A stretch of 64,000 nt of DNA from Chryseobacterium foetidum (lineage in GTDB: Bacteria > Bacteroidota > Bacteroidia > Flavobacteriales > Weeksellaceae). Every line of letters begins with the position of its first letter. Positions within the stretch are counted from its first letter, which is position 1. Made by a program: the position numbers and the translations under genes. Under the pieces are notes generated by a model. It was not told where the DNA came from. It saw nothing but the letters and a program-made list of their open reading frames with translations, and searched no databases. The DNA lies in the NCBI RefSeq assembly GCF_025457425.1, contig NZ_JAMXIA010000001.1:1302001-1366000 (forward strand). Reading direction: 5' to 3'. Positions 55,613 through 64,000 of the stretch are shown piece after piece.

Positions 55613-55680
55613 AATCTCACGCAGATTTGGCAAATTGAGCAGATAGAAATCCGCATAATCACCTAATTCTGCGTGAGATT
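55613..55680. repeat. Inverted repeat with CGCAGATT words
   Basis: Perfect 13-bp arms AATCTCACGCAGA/TCTGCGTGAGATT with further GCAGAT words inside. Similar words (CCCGCAGATTTTCGCAGATT) recur at 62614-62672. Confidence 0.65.
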
Positions 55681-55689
55681 TTAAAAGCA

Positions 55690-55716
55690 AAAAGTTCAGG
55701 CAAAACCTGAACTTTT
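55690..55716. terminator. Bidirectional terminator between tolC and the ClC gene
   Basis: Perfect 11-bp stem AAAAGTTCAGG/CCTGAACTTTT with a CAAAA loop; A/T-rich on both sides. Confidence 0.75.
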
Positions 55717-55736
55717 CTTATTGTATTAAAATGCGT

Positions 55737-57014
55737 TTACTCTTCAATTAATTTCTCAGACTGCGAACCGATAAAAGGAATTTTTGGAGCCAAAAAATAC
55801 CCTGTTAAACTCGCAAAAAGTATCGGAACAAAATATGTAAAACCTGTTAAAGTTCCCAGAATAATAGTCGTGCTCATCGGCGTTCTCGTCACGCAGGCAT
55901 TGATGGCAGCCATACAGCTCACAATCGCCAAAGTCGTGTCAACCGTTGGAAATAAATGATGAATAATCAATCCCAAAGTCGTACCCACAAAGAAAAGCGG
56001 AATAATAAAACCACCTCTCCATCCTGAAGTTACCGTGATGGCAATCGCTAAAATTTTAAATATTAAAATGATGATTAAAAAATTCAAAGTGTAGCTTCCA
56101 TTGATGAGTTCATTCACTTCATGATGCCCGAAATATCTTGTTAATGGAAAATAAAATGCAATAATTCCCAATAAAATTCCACCTACCAAAGTTTTGATGT
56201 AAATCGGGAATTTTCTGTATTCAAAAGCTTTTTTGAAAAATTTAACGATGAAAATAAAAATCCAGCCGAAAAGTGTTCCTACAATTCCAAAAAGAGAAGC
56301 GTAAAGGAAATCGTAAACACCGGTGTAACGATAAGCTTTCAAATCCCACGTCGCTCCGATGCCCAAGTGAATAATCAAAGCAAACATCAGATAACTGAAG
56401 CAACTCGCCACCAAAGCCGGAATTATCGCTTTGTAATATTCTACAGCGTGTTTGTGATGAAGAATTTCGAGAGAGAATAAACTTCCGCCAAGCGGAGCAC
56501 CGAAAAGTGCGGTAAAACCTGAAGCCATTCCGGCGATACTCAAGGAACGCAATTCTTCGCCTTTCAGCCTGAATAGTTTTCCTAAATATGTTCCTGTAGA
56601 ACCCGTTACTTGTACCAAAGGTGCTTCAGGACCTAAGCTTCCTCCGGATGCCACGCAAAAAAGCGATGACAGAATCATAGAAGGATTATTTTTAGGTTCC
56701 AGTTTTCCTTTATTGAATCTGATGTTGTTGACGATCAAATGGATTTCTCCTGGATCGCCAATAAAATGAATGACCAAACCCGCCAGAAGTCCGGCAATTG
56801 CCATGGTTGGAATAACCATCCACCCGTGAAACTGATGTAAAAATTCTGTGAAATGTTCTAAGACAATCCAGTATAATCCGGCGATAATTCCGCCGACCAA
56901 ACCAGTGATTGCCCACATAAAAAAAGTACGGCTGAATACGAAAGGATTGAACCTGATGGGTTGATCCAAAAGATTGAAAGTTCGTATCAAGCGGCGTCTT
57001 CTGTTGATTTTCAT
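55737..57014 (-). CDS. ClC-family chloride channel/antiporter
   Basis: The 425-residue membrane protein has about 10-12 helices and ClC signatures GSLGPEAPLVQ (anion-site helix; the usual GxGxEGP reads GSLGPEAP), FTALFGAPLGG, and GWRGGFIIPLFFVG (GXFXP variant). There is no cytoplasmic CBS domain. It may act in chloride/proton exchange or fluoride export; not determined here. Confidence 0.9.
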   Translation of the reverse strand: MKINRRRRLIRTFNLLDQPIRFNPFVFSRTFFMWAITGLVGGIIAGLYWIVLEHFTEFLHQFHGWMVIPTMAIAGLLAGLVIHFIGDPGEIHLIVNNIRFNKGKLEPKNNPSMILSSLFCVASGGSLGPEAPLVQVTGSTGTYLGKLFRLKGEELRSLSIAGMASGFTALFGAPLGGSLFSLEILHHKHAVEYYKAIIPALVASCFSYLMFALIIHLGIGATWDLKAYRYTGVYDFLYASLFGIVGTLFGWIFIFIVKFFKKAFEYRKFPIYIKTLVGGILLGIIAFYFPLTRYFGHHEVNELINGSYTLNFLIIILIFKILAIAITVTSGWRGGFIIPLFFVGTTLGLIIHHLFPTVDTTLAIVSCMAAINACVTRTPMSTTIILGTLTGFTYFVPILFASLTGYFLAPKIPFIGSQSEKLIEE

Positions 57015-57101
57015 TTTAATTTAGTTTAAAATTACAATCATCATTTGTTGAGAGAGTGTTTTATTTTTGAAGGAAAAGGAATTTCGCCAAACATAAGAAT
57101 G

Positions 57102-57173
57102 CTTCGACAGGCTCAGCATGACAACTTTAGTATTAATCGTTATTATTGACGTGTCAGTCTGAGCCTGTCGAAG
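57102..57173. repeat. Inverted repeat CTTCGACAGGCTCAG
   Basis: Perfect 15-bp arms, extended to 22 bp with two mismatches (ending TGACA/TGTCA). A related element sits at 61699-61778. The type is well known from Bacteroidetes spacers. Confidence 0.75.
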
Positions 57174-57184
57174 ACTTTTTGTAT

Positions 57185-57571
57185 TTATATTTTATTCTTC
57201 ACAAAGTAAAAAATCAGCATCATCCAGCTTAGAATCATAAACAATCCTCCAAGTGGTGTGATTGGTCCTAAAAATTTTAGATTTAAACCAAAATGATCCT
57301 GTAAGCTCAGACCGTAAATACTGAAAGAGAACAACATTGTTCCTACAATCATTAGGATAGAAATCCATTTTTGAGATGAAGTGTCAAATTTTAAAATATA
57401 GCCTGCGATCAATAAAAAGAAGGCGGCATACATTTGATATCTTACGCCTGTCTCAAAACTTTCCAGTCTTTCCACAGATAAAATTTTCTTTAAAGCGTGT
57501 GCTCCAAAGGCGCCTAAAATAACGGATAACATTCCGAAGGCGGCTCCGAATACGAGGGTAATTGTTTTCAT
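57185..57571 (-). CDS. DUF423 membrane protein
   Basis: The 128-residue protein has four hydrophobic helices (LVFGAAFGMLSVILGAFGAH, FETGVRYQMYAAFFLLIAGY, LMIVGTMLFSFSIYGLS, LGGLFMILSWMMLIFYFV). The FGAHALKK and PLGG sequences are DUF423 signatures. Function unknown. It lies 29 bp after the TonB-C-like gene. Confidence 0.88.
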   Translation of the reverse strand: MKTITLVFGAAFGMLSVILGAFGAHALKKILSVERLESFETGVRYQMYAAFFLLIAGYILKFDTSSQKWISILMIVGTMLFSFSIYGLSLQDHFGLNLKFLGPITPLGGLFMILSWMMLIFYFVKNKI

Positions 57572-57599
57572 TTTATATTATAAATTATTTTTAGCCGCT

Positions 57600-58262
57600 T
57601 TAGTCAAGTCCGATCATTACAAGTGGCATCGTGTACATTTCTTTTACTGCTTTACCGTTGGATTCCCTCGGTTTAAACACATCTGCAACCGAATAAAAAG
57701 TCAGAAGAACTAAAAGTTTTATTTCTTCATCATCCGTTCCCGTAATTTTAGCCTTTTTTGTCTGACCGTCAGTATCTAAAACAAATGTTAATTTAAGTTT
57801 TAAAGTGCTCTCTAAATTTTCAAAAAGTGAATGACCGACTAACCTATCTGATAATTTTCCACGAATGACATCTTGAGAAAAAGCCTCCGGAACCGATAGC
57901 ATTGTATTTTTTGGTGGTGTATATGCCTTAATATTCTCCTTCTCAACTTTTGCCAGCAGAAGTTTCAATTTTTCGATTCTTATCGGTCTACCTTCATCCA
58001 GGCATTCAAGATAAGATTTTTGCAGAGCATCAAACTCCTTTGAATATTCTTCTCGATCCTTCTCTGAAATCTTTTTGTCTGGTGATTTTGAAACTATCAC
58101 TTCGTACTTTGCAACAAGCAATCTGATGTCTCTACCACATTCAGTTTCTAAGTCCGAATAAATCTTATTAAGTTTTTCCTGTAAAGTAAATCTGGTATTT
58201 TGCGCAAATGAAATGGCAAAACTAAAAAAGGCAAAACCAATAAAATATTTTTTGAAATTCAT
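57600..58262 (-). CDS. Secreted protein with TonB-C-like end
   Basis: The 220-residue protein has a signal peptide (FIGFAFFSFAISFAQ), a charged helical middle, and an end (TFVLDTDGQTKKAKITGTDD, SVADVFKPRESNGKAVKE) resembling the TonB C-terminal domain. No TonB N-terminal transmembrane/proline-rich part is present. It is 8 bp after mvaA in the same direction, so it is cotranscribed with it. Role unknown. Confidence 0.65.
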   Translation of the reverse strand: MNFKKYFIGFAFFSFAISFAQNTRFTLQEKLNKIYSDLETECGRDIRLLVAKYEVIVSKSPDKKISEKDREEYSKEFDALQKSYLECLDEGRPIRIEKLKLLLAKVEKENIKAYTPPKNTMLSVPEAFSQDVIRGKLSDRLVGHSLFENLESTLKLKLTFVLDTDGQTKKAKITGTDDEEIKLLVLLTFYSVADVFKPRESNGKAVKEMYTMPLVMIGLD

Positions 58263-58269
58263 ATTTAAT

Positions 58270-59598
58270 TTATTTACTTCTCAATTTCTCCAACTCCGCA
58301 ATCACCTCATGATGACTCACCGTTTTATCTTTAAAATAAGTCACAAAATGTTGCTTTTCTGCCTCCGTAGCTCCAAATTGATTTAAAATATTAAACAGAT
58401 GCATTTTCATGTGACCTTTCTGAATTCCTGTGGTTACCAAAGATCTCAAAGCTCCAAAATTCTGAGCCAATCCTGAAACTGCCAAAATACTCATCAGTTC
58501 CTGAGCTGAAGGTTTTCCTAAAAGAGCCAAAGAGAATTTTACCAAAGGATGAAGATTCGTTAAACCTCCCACAACACCTACAGAAATTGGAAGATCAATC
58601 CAGAATCTGAAAATTCCGTTGTCGATGGTGCAATGGGTTAATGAAGAATATTTTCCGTTTCTCGCTGCGTAGGCGTGTGCACAGGCTTCAGTGGCTCTGA
58701 AATCATTTCCGGTAGCGATCACAACGGCATCTACCCCATTCATAATTCCTTTATTGTGGGTTGTCGCACGGAAAGGTTCAATTTCAGCAATCGTAACGGC
58801 CTGTTTGAATTTTCTTGCAAATTCTTCGTTTGAAATTCCGCTGTCGTCTTTAAGCTCTTCAATTTTACATGAAACTTCTGCTCTCACGATACAGTCCGGA
58901 GTGAAATTGGAAAGAATATTCATCACCACCTGCAGAGAATTCTTTTCTTCCTGAGAAAAATCCTCGCTTACGGCAATTTCCTGTTTCAAAGTTTTACCAA
59001 ACTGCTCCAGACAGGAATTGATAAAATTCGCTCCCATAGAATCCACTGTATCGAAACTCGCTTTCAGCTGATAATAATTCGGCATTTCCGCAGTCTTGTC
59101 GATGAGTTTTATATCTAAAATTCCACCGCCACGATTTCTCATGTTTGCTGTGATACTTTCTGTTGCCTCAAACAATTTTTTCTTTAAATTAAAATTAAAA
59201 AAATGCTGAAGCTTATGAGATTCTACATCAATGATAAAATGAGTATGACCCAATTTTTCGGTGTTGATGATGGTCGTTTTAAAACCTCCTTTATCAATCC
59301 AGAATTTTGCTGCTTTGGAAGCTGCTGCAACTACCGAACTTTCTTCCACAGCCATCGGAAGGGCAAATAATTTTCCGTCGATCAGGAAATTTGGGGCAAT
59401 TCCGTAAGGCATATAGAAATTGGAAATTGTGTTTTCAGAAAACTCGTCGTGAAGTTTCTGAAGATCTGCATTTTCGTTCCAGTATTGATTGAGTATATTT
59501 TGATAATCGGTATTTCCTTCAAGATATTCGCTAACGAGCCAATCGATTTTCCCTTGTTTTGTCAATTTAGAAAAACCTTCAACGGGTTTATGATTCAT
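58270..59598 (-). CDS. mvaA: Hydroxymethylglutaryl-CoA reductase, class II
   Basis: The 442-residue enzyme makes mevalonate from HMG-CoA (or the reverse) in isoprenoid synthesis. Visible are ENTISNFYMPYG with the catalytic Glu, PMAVEESSVVAAAS, DSMGANFIN, TGNDFRATEACAHAYAARNG, and a C-terminal GHMKMHL His. All catalytic residues are seen. It is upstream of the TonB-C-like gene by 8 bp. Confidence 0.94.
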   Translation of the reverse strand: MNHKPVEGFSKLTKQGKIDWLVSEYLEGNTDYQNILNQYWNENADLQKLHDEFSENTISNFYMPYGIAPNFLIDGKLFALPMAVEESSVVAAASKAAKFWIDKGGFKTTIINTEKLGHTHFIIDVESHKLQHFFNFNLKKKLFEATESITANMRNRGGGILDIKLIDKTAEMPNYYQLKASFDTVDSMGANFINSCLEQFGKTLKQEIAVSEDFSQEEKNSLQVVMNILSNFTPDCIVRAEVSCKIEELKDDSGISNEEFARKFKQAVTIAEIEPFRATTHNKGIMNGVDAVVIATGNDFRATEACAHAYAARNGKYSSLTHCTIDNGIFRFWIDLPISVGVVGGLTNLHPLVKFSLALLGKPSAQELMSILAVSGLAQNFGALRSLVTTGIQKGHMKMHLFNILNQFGATEAEKQHFVTYFKDKTVSHHEVIAELEKLRSK

Positions 59599-59815
59599 AA
59601 TGTAATTTTTCGATTCTTAAATAGGATAATCGTTGCTTTACGATTTCACGCATAAATTAATGACCGTAAATATAGTAAATTTGTTAGTCTAAAATGTGGA
59701 TAAGTTGGCTTAAATAACACTGACATTTCTCAATTTTGGACTTACTTTTGGAATACTGAAAAGACTTAACAACAAATGAAAAATTTGGCAGATTAGATTA
59801 GCACAAACTTTAATC

Positions 59816-59892
59816 GACACATAAGTTACAGAGAATTTTCCTTAGTTTGAAAATATTTGAGATCACTCGAGAGTTAAAAAGCAAAGATTTTT
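59816..59892 (+). repeat. Dispersed repeat, second copy of the 7095-7173 element
   Basis: ACACATAAGTTACAGAGAAT, then TTTGAAAATATTTGAGATCAC, then AGCAAAGATTTTT match the reverse complement of 7173-7095 over about 75 bp with scattered mismatches. It lies in the 358-bp divergent spacer between mvaA and the radical SAM gene; the rest is AT-rich. Confidence 0.7.
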
Positions 59893-59956
59893 TTGAACTG
59901 GATTATCAGAGTTATTTCAAAAAAAATTTGAATTTGAATTAAACACATGTTGGAGT

Positions 59957-61216
59957 ATGAATTTTGATCGTGTAAAAGAAAAACTTGAAATACTGGCTGA
60001 TGCTGCGAAATATGATGTTTCGTGCTCGTCTAGCGGTGGTTCGAGGAAAAATAAGATCGGCGGCCTGGGCGACAGTTCTGCAAGCGGGATTTGTCATACC
60101 TATACTGAAGACGGGCGATGTGTTTCTTTGCTAAAAATTCTATTAACCAATCACTGTATTTACGATTGTGCCTACTGCGTTTCCCGTAGTTCGAACGATA
60201 TCAAAAGAGCCGCTTTTACGGTAGAAGAAGTAGTTGATTTAACCATCAATTTTTACAGAAGAAATTATATTGAAGGCTTATTTTTAAGTTCAGGAATTTT
60301 CAAAAATGCCGATACGACGATGGAAAGATTGGTTCGTGTCGCAAAAAAACTTCGGTTGGAAGAAAATTTCAACGGATATATTCATTTAAAATCAATTCCT
60401 GGAGCAAGTGACATTCTGATGCAGGAAGCTGCTTTGTACGCCGACCGATTGTCTATTAACATTGAAATTCCGACTGAAAGTGGTTTAAAACTCCTGGCTC
60501 CGGAGAAAAACCGTGCTGACATGCTGAATCCGATGAAGTATATTCAAGGTGGAATTACTCAGTATAAAGAAGAGAAGAAAATTTTCAGAAAAGTTCCGAA
60601 GTTTGCTCCTGCAGGTCAGTCTACTCAGATGATTGTAGGTGCGACGAATGAAAATGATTTGCAAATTATTAAAGTCGCGGATCATTTTTATAAAAATTAC
60701 AGTTTAAAAAGAGTGTATTATTCAGGGTACGTTCCCGTTTTGGAGGATAACAGATTGCCGGCTTTGACGACAGCAGTTCCGATGCTCAGAGAAAACCGTC
60801 TGTATCAATCGGATTGGCTGATGCGTTTTTATGGTTTTAAAGCTGATGAAATTTTAGATCCACACATGCCGTTTCTTGATTTGGAAGTTGACCCAAAATT
60901 GAGCTGGGCGTTGAGACATTTAGATCAATTCCCCGTTAATCTTCAGACTGCAGACTATCAAATGATCCTCAGAATTCCTGGAATTGGGGTTAAAACAGCA
61001 AAGAAAATCGTTTCAGCGAGACGTTTTCAGGTTTTGACGATTGAGAATTTACAGAAATTAGGAGCAGCAGTGAACCGTGCTAAATATTTTATAGACTTTA
61101 ATGCAGGAAATGTTTTTCTGAGACATTTGACGGATTTAAATTTGAAAAAACTTTTAGTAAGCGGAAGCAGTTCTAAATTTCAGGATCAGTTTTCGCAGCA
61201 ATTGACTTTGTTTTAA
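59957..61216 (+). CDS. Putative DNA modification/repair radical SAM protein
   Basis: The 419-residue protein of the radical SAM superfamily (TIGR03916-type) has the Fe-S motif region CIYDCAYCVS (CxxxCxxC, about residue 67), then a TIM-barrel-like body, and a helix-hairpin-helix near the C-terminus (MILRIPGIGVKTAKKIV), typical of DNA binding. It is expected to act on a DNA lesion, like the spore photoproduct lyase group. A small gene follows 2 bp later and a DUF4130 gene further on, its usual partner. Confidence 0.9.
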   Translation: MNFDRVKEKLEILADAAKYDVSCSSSGGSRKNKIGGLGDSSASGICHTYTEDGRCVSLLKILLTNHCIYDCAYCVSRSSNDIKRAAFTVEEVVDLTINFYRRNYIEGLFLSSGIFKNADTTMERLVRVAKKLRLEENFNGYIHLKSIPGASDILMQEAALYADRLSINIEIPTESGLKLLAPEKNRADMLNPMKYIQGGITQYKEEKKIFRKVPKFAPAGQSTQMIVGATNENDLQIIKVADHFYKNYSLKRVYYSGYVPVLEDNRLPALTTAVPMLRENRLYQSDWLMRFYGFKADEILDPHMPFLDLEVDPKLSWALRHLDQFPVNLQTADYQMILRIPGIGVKTAKKIVSARRFQVLTIENLQKLGAAVNRAKYFIDFNAGNVFLRHLTDLNLKKLLVSGSSSKFQDQFSQQLTLF

Positions 61217-61218
61217 TT

Positions 61219-61650
61219 ATGAAAATTCAAAAAGCTTCGAACGACGAAGAGCAGAAAAATAGAGAAATTGACAAAGCTGTCGCCGGTTACTCTCAACATT
61301 TGATATCAAACTCCAAGTGGATTCGATTAATAAAAGGAATTGTGGAAAACGCTGATGACTTCAAGAAAATTCAATTCAAGAAAATTCAAAATAATAATAT
61401 TGGACAATTATTCATCAATGAAGATAGTACTTTTGAATTTGATTATTGGCAGAACGGATTTGAAGGAAATAATTCTTTAAGTGGATGGCTTGAATACAGA
61501 GAAATTGAATATTTAGTTTTCGCAAAAATTGTCAGTTCTGAAAACGATATTCAAGATTTAAATCAAATAAAATCAATTATCGAAAAAATCGGACAGTTTG
61601 ATATTGAAATCAATGACGTTGAATTAAAATTGATTTGTTATAAAATTTAA
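61219..61650 (+). CDS. Orphan 143-residue protein
   Basis: Starts MKIQKASNDEEQKNREIDK; no domain recognised. Middle (FINEDSTFEFDYWQNGFEGN) and acidic/Asn-rich composition suggest a small cytoplasmic protein. It sits 2 bp after the radical SAM gene, splitting it from its partner, with a repeat element after it. Possibly a later insertion. Confidence 0.5.
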   Translation: MKIQKASNDEEQKNREIDKAVAGYSQHLISNSKWIRLIKGIVENADDFKKIQFKKIQNNNIGQLFINEDSTFEFDYWQNGFEGNNSLSGWLEYREIEYLVFAKIVSSENDIQDLNQIKSIIEKIGQFDIEINDVELKLICYKI

Positions 61651-61698
61651 AATAACATGATTTTTTATCACGCATTATTTCTAAACACAGACATCGTC

Positions 61699-61778
61699 TT
61701 TGTTATCCTGAAAGAATCTTAATTTGCAAATAAAATCATTTTTCTAATACTATGCTTAGATGCTTTCAGCATGACAAA
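61699..61778. repeat. Inverted repeat related to 57102-57173
   Basis: TTTGTTATCCTGAAAGAATC mirrors GATGCTTTCAGCATGACAAA; core TGTCATGCTGA matches the family seen at 57102. Fills the spacer before the DUF4130 gene. Confidence 0.6.
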
Positions 61779-61847
61779 CTGATGAAATAAACTTTAGATT
61801 ATTACCATTTTCAAATTATCCCATTTCAAAATTTTCAAATTAAAATA

Positions 61848-62606
61848 ATGACCACCCTCCTCTACGACGGTAGTTTCGACGGACTTTTCACAGCAATATT
61901 CGAGGTTTTTGAGTATAAGTTTCGTGATGTGGAAATTGTAAGCAGGGAAAGATTTCATCAGGAAAATATTTTTGCAGAGATTCATGAAGTGATTACCCAG
62001 GAAGCAAAATCTGAAAGGGTTTTAAATAAACTGGAAGAAAATATTGGCAAATCTGGAATTCATGAATTGGTGAAAGTTTTTTTGTCGGAAGAGCTGGATT
62101 TGGAACAGATTATTTTATCTGCTGTGAGACAGTCGATTCAATATCCAAAGGAAAATATTCTGCAGAATTATGCAAATCAGGATATTCTGAGGATTGCTAA
62201 AATCTGCAAATCCGTAAGCCGTGAACGCCACAGGATGACAGCTTTTGTCCGTTTTGAAAAAATGCAGGATGAAGTATTTTTTGCTAAAATAGATCCGGAT
62301 TTTAATGTTTTGCCATTAATCAGAAAACATTTTAAAAACAGATATCAGGATCAGAAATGGATGATCTATGATTTAAAACGCAATTACGGACTTCTGTATG
62401 ATCTGGAAACCTGTGATTTCTTTTATCCTGATGAAAAAATAGATTTAAAAAAGTATCAGGAGAAGTTTCATGATGAAGAAAATCAGTATCAGAAGCTGTG
62501 GCAACGTTATTTTTTCAAAACTAATATTGTGGAAAGAAAAAATATAAAACTGCATCTTCAGCACGTTCCGAAGAGGTACTGGAAATATTTGACAGAGAAG
62601 AGATGA
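61848..62606 (+). CDS. TIGR03915-type DNA repair-associated protein (DUF4130)
   Basis: The 252-residue protein starts MTTLLYDGSFDGLFTAIFEV, the family signature, followed by SVSRERHRMTAFVRFEKMQ and ends HVPKRYWKYL. It co-occurs with the radical SAM protein above in many bacteria; a joint DNA-repair role is inferred from this pairing. There is no known catalytic motif. Confidence 0.88.
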   Translation: MTTLLYDGSFDGLFTAIFEVFEYKFRDVEIVSRERFHQENIFAEIHEVITQEAKSERVLNKLEENIGKSGIHELVKVFLSEELDLEQIILSAVRQSIQYPKENILQNYANQDILRIAKICKSVSRERHRMTAFVRFEKMQDEVFFAKIDPDFNVLPLIRKHFKNRYQDQKWMIYDLKRNYGLLYDLETCDFFYPDEKIDLKKYQEKFHDEENQYQKLWQRYFFKTNIVERKNIKLHLQHVPKRYWKYLTEKR

Positions 62607-62818
62607 ATTTTCCCGCAGATTTTCGCAGATTTATTCTACAGAGTGGATTATGCCGCAGATTTTCGCAGATCTTTTATTAAAATATTAAAAAAAATAATTC
62701 AGCTGCGAATAAATCAAATTTGCACAACCTTGTCAGTAATTTAAATCTCCACCATCTTTTTTTTTGTACCTGCCTGCACCAGTTGGCTCTTTTCACTTTA
62801 AACTTGGTTCTTCAAAAA
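62607..62818. repeat. Repeat-rich spacer with CGCAGATT and CTTGGTTCTT fragments
   Basis: CCGCAGATTTTCGCAGAT occurs twice (about 62614 and 62652), matching the family at 55613. At 62796-62811 the run TTTAAACTTGGTTCTT matches the tail of the 22.9-kb repeat. Otherwise empty in this 303-bp spacer. Confidence 0.5.
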
Positions 62819-62881
62819 AAGCAGGATACTAAAGGATGAAAAGTATTGTGAAGACACTGCCGTTATCTGAACTTGTTTTTG

Positions 62882-62889
62882 TAAATTTG
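62882..62889 (+). promoter_or_regulatory. -7 box (TAAATTTG) of pfkA
   Basis: TAAATTTG lies 20 nt before the pfkA ATG. Confidence 0.6.
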
Positions 62890-62909
62890 TGTTTGAAATT
62901 TATTATTAA

Positions 62910-63896
62910 ATGAAAGAAAGTGCTGTAAAAAAAATTGCAGTTTTAACCTCAGGAGGAGATTCTCCGGGGATGAACGCAGCATTAAGAGCGGTTGTAAGAA
63001 CTGCCAATTATTATCATATTGAATGCTATGGAGTGAGAGAAGGCTACAATGGCCTTATCCACGATGATTTCCTGAAAATGGGTCCTCGTTCTGTAAAAAA
63101 TATAATCAATCAGGGTGGAACTATTCTAAAATCTGCCCGTTCCAAAGAGTTTATGACCAAAGAAGGTCGCCAAAAAGCTTACGACAATTGTGTAAAACAC
63201 GGAATTGAGGCTTTGGTGTGCATCGGCGGCGACGGAACTTTCACCGGGGCAAAAATCTTCAACGAAGAATTTGGTATAAGAACCATCGGCGTTCCGGGGA
63301 CAATCGACAATGATATTTTTGGTACAGACAACACGATTGGCTATGATACAGCTTTAAATACCGCAATGGATGCCATCGATAAAATCCGAGATACGGCAAC
63401 ATCTCACAACAGGGTTTTCTTTGTTGAAGTGATGGGTCGCGATGCGGGTTTTATCGCCCTAAACAGCGGTCTTGCAACAGGAGCTTTGGATATTCTTATT
63501 CCTGAAAAGAAAGACAGCATGGAAGACCTGTTTGCCAACTTCAGAAAGGCCGAAAAAACAGGAAAAGCATCAAGCATTGTTGTAGTGGCAGAAGGTGAAG
63601 AACTGGCCAATATCTATGAGCTTTCAGAGCAAACCAAGAAAGAGTTTCCGGATTATGATATCCGTGTGGCAATTTTGGGGCACATTCAGAGAGGTGGTTC
63701 GCCAAGCTGTGCAGACAGAGTTTTAGCCAGCAGACTCGGTTTCGGTGCGGTCGTAGGTTTAATGGAAGGCCAAACCAATGTAATGGCGGGAATGCGTTCC
63801 AACGACATTGTGTATACTCCAATCGAGGAAGCTATTAAAAAACACAACGAGATCAATAAAGATCTTCTTTTAATATCAGAAATTTTAGCAATCTAA
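62910..63896 (+). CDS. pfkA: 6-phosphofructokinase
   Basis: The 328-residue glycolytic enzyme phosphorylates fructose 6-phosphate with ATP. It has the N-terminal LTSGGDSPGMNAALRAVV, CIGGDGTFTGA (ATP-type GGDG), GVPGTIDND with the catalytic Asp, and VEVMGRDAGFIA. Length is normal. The GAPDH gene follows 31 bp later, suggesting a glycolytic operon. Confidence 0.96.
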   Translation: MKESAVKKIAVLTSGGDSPGMNAALRAVVRTANYYHIECYGVREGYNGLIHDDFLKMGPRSVKNIINQGGTILKSARSKEFMTKEGRQKAYDNCVKHGIEALVCIGGDGTFTGAKIFNEEFGIRTIGVPGTIDNDIFGTDNTIGYDTALNTAMDAIDKIRDTATSHNRVFFVEVMGRDAGFIALNSGLATGALDILIPEKKDSMEDLFANFRKAEKTGKASSIVVVAEGEELANIYELSEQTKKEFPDYDIRVAILGHIQRGGSPSCADRVLASRLGFGAVVGLMEGQTNVMAGMRSNDIVYTPIEEAIKKHNEINKDLLLISEILAI

Positions 63897-63927
63897 TAAA
63901 TTATATAATTAATAAATCAAAACAATT

Positions 63928-64000
63928 ATGTCAACAATCAAAGTAGGTATTAACGGGTTTGGTAGAATCGGTCGTCTTGTTTTCAGAGCTATGACTGAAA
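63928..64000 (+). CDS. gapA: Glyceraldehyde-3-phosphate dehydrogenase (5' end only)
   Basis: The first 24 codons read MSTIKVGINGFGRIGRLVFR, the N-terminal NAD-binding motif of GAPDH. The rest is outside the window. It follows pfkA with 31 bp between. Confidence 0.93.
   Translation, partial: MSTIKVGINGFGRIGRLVFRAMTE

Noticed and set aside
63541..63822. 93-aa minus-strand ORF in pfkA
   Set aside because: Antisense to a well-conserved enzyme; no ribosome-binding site or promoter box.
1..64000. tRNA or rRNA genes
   Set aside because: No cloverleaf or rRNA-like sequence was recognised by eye in the spacers; a tRNAscan run would settle it.

Overview
The window is a chromosomal stretch of an AT-rich Flavobacteriia genome, most likely Chryseobacterium or a close relative (Weeksellaceae). 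Four features point there: repeated Bacteroidetes-type -7 promoter boxes (TAnnTTTG), two proteins with type IX secretion (T9SS) type A C-terminal domains, OmpA-family porins with thrombospondin-type-3 calcium loops, and a class II HMG-CoA reductase, which fits the mevalonate route of this group. I saw no rRNA, tRNA, CRISPR array or prophage. The only complete mobile element is one IS1182-type insertion sequence with a broken transposase.

Layout. 1-2.5 kb: tandem OmpA-type outer-membrane genes, the first cut by the window edge and lacking the OmpA domain. 2.6-15 kb: housekeeping genes (recQ, fmt, ribB with a degenerate GTP-cyclohydrolase half, a luciferase-like oxidoreductase, a glycine-zipper lipoprotein, a polytopic membrane protein, aroC, two thioredoxin-fold proteins, a YkvA protein and a pyrE-pyrF fusion). 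15-22.6 kb: envelope genes (an M1-like pseudopeptidase with a barrel-like tail, a T9SS cargo and a 1085-residue outer-membrane protein). 22.6-23.3 kb: a repeat-rich spacer. 23.3-26.2 kb: a TPP riboswitch followed by four tightly packed genes (SAM methyltransferase, ThiL/HypE-like ATPase, divergent ThiE, Trm112-like zinc protein). This is the most promising candidate for an undescribed system.

26-41 kb: dusB, an LEA-like repeat protein, an MscS channel, a 1-Cys peroxiredoxin, the IS element, a small outer-membrane protein, a PepSY-type membrane protein, a Gfo/Idh oxidoreductase, an ABC-F ATPase, a DoxX-like and a DUF1761 membrane protein, a GNAT-like acyltransferase, an alpha/beta hydrolase fusion and a GH25 lysozyme. 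41-50 kb: an AT-rich orphan lipoprotein, NDH-2 with trmD, an EEP-family hydrolase, lrp-deoC, a secreted metalloprotease and sucC. 50.3-55.5 kb: a self-contained export operon (TetR regulator, ABC exporter, HlyD adaptor, TolC) whose ABC ATPase has lost nearly all catalytic motifs. 55.7-64 kb: a ClC channel, DUF423, a TonB-C-like protein, mvaA, a radical-SAM/DUF4130 DNA-repair pair split by an orphan ORF, pfkA, and the start of a GAPDH gene.

The intergenic regions carry several dispersed repeat families. Several housekeeping genes have the -7 box only about 5 nt before the ATG, which suggests leaderless mRNAs. All functional calls are by motif and family recognition from the translated sequence; no database search was run.
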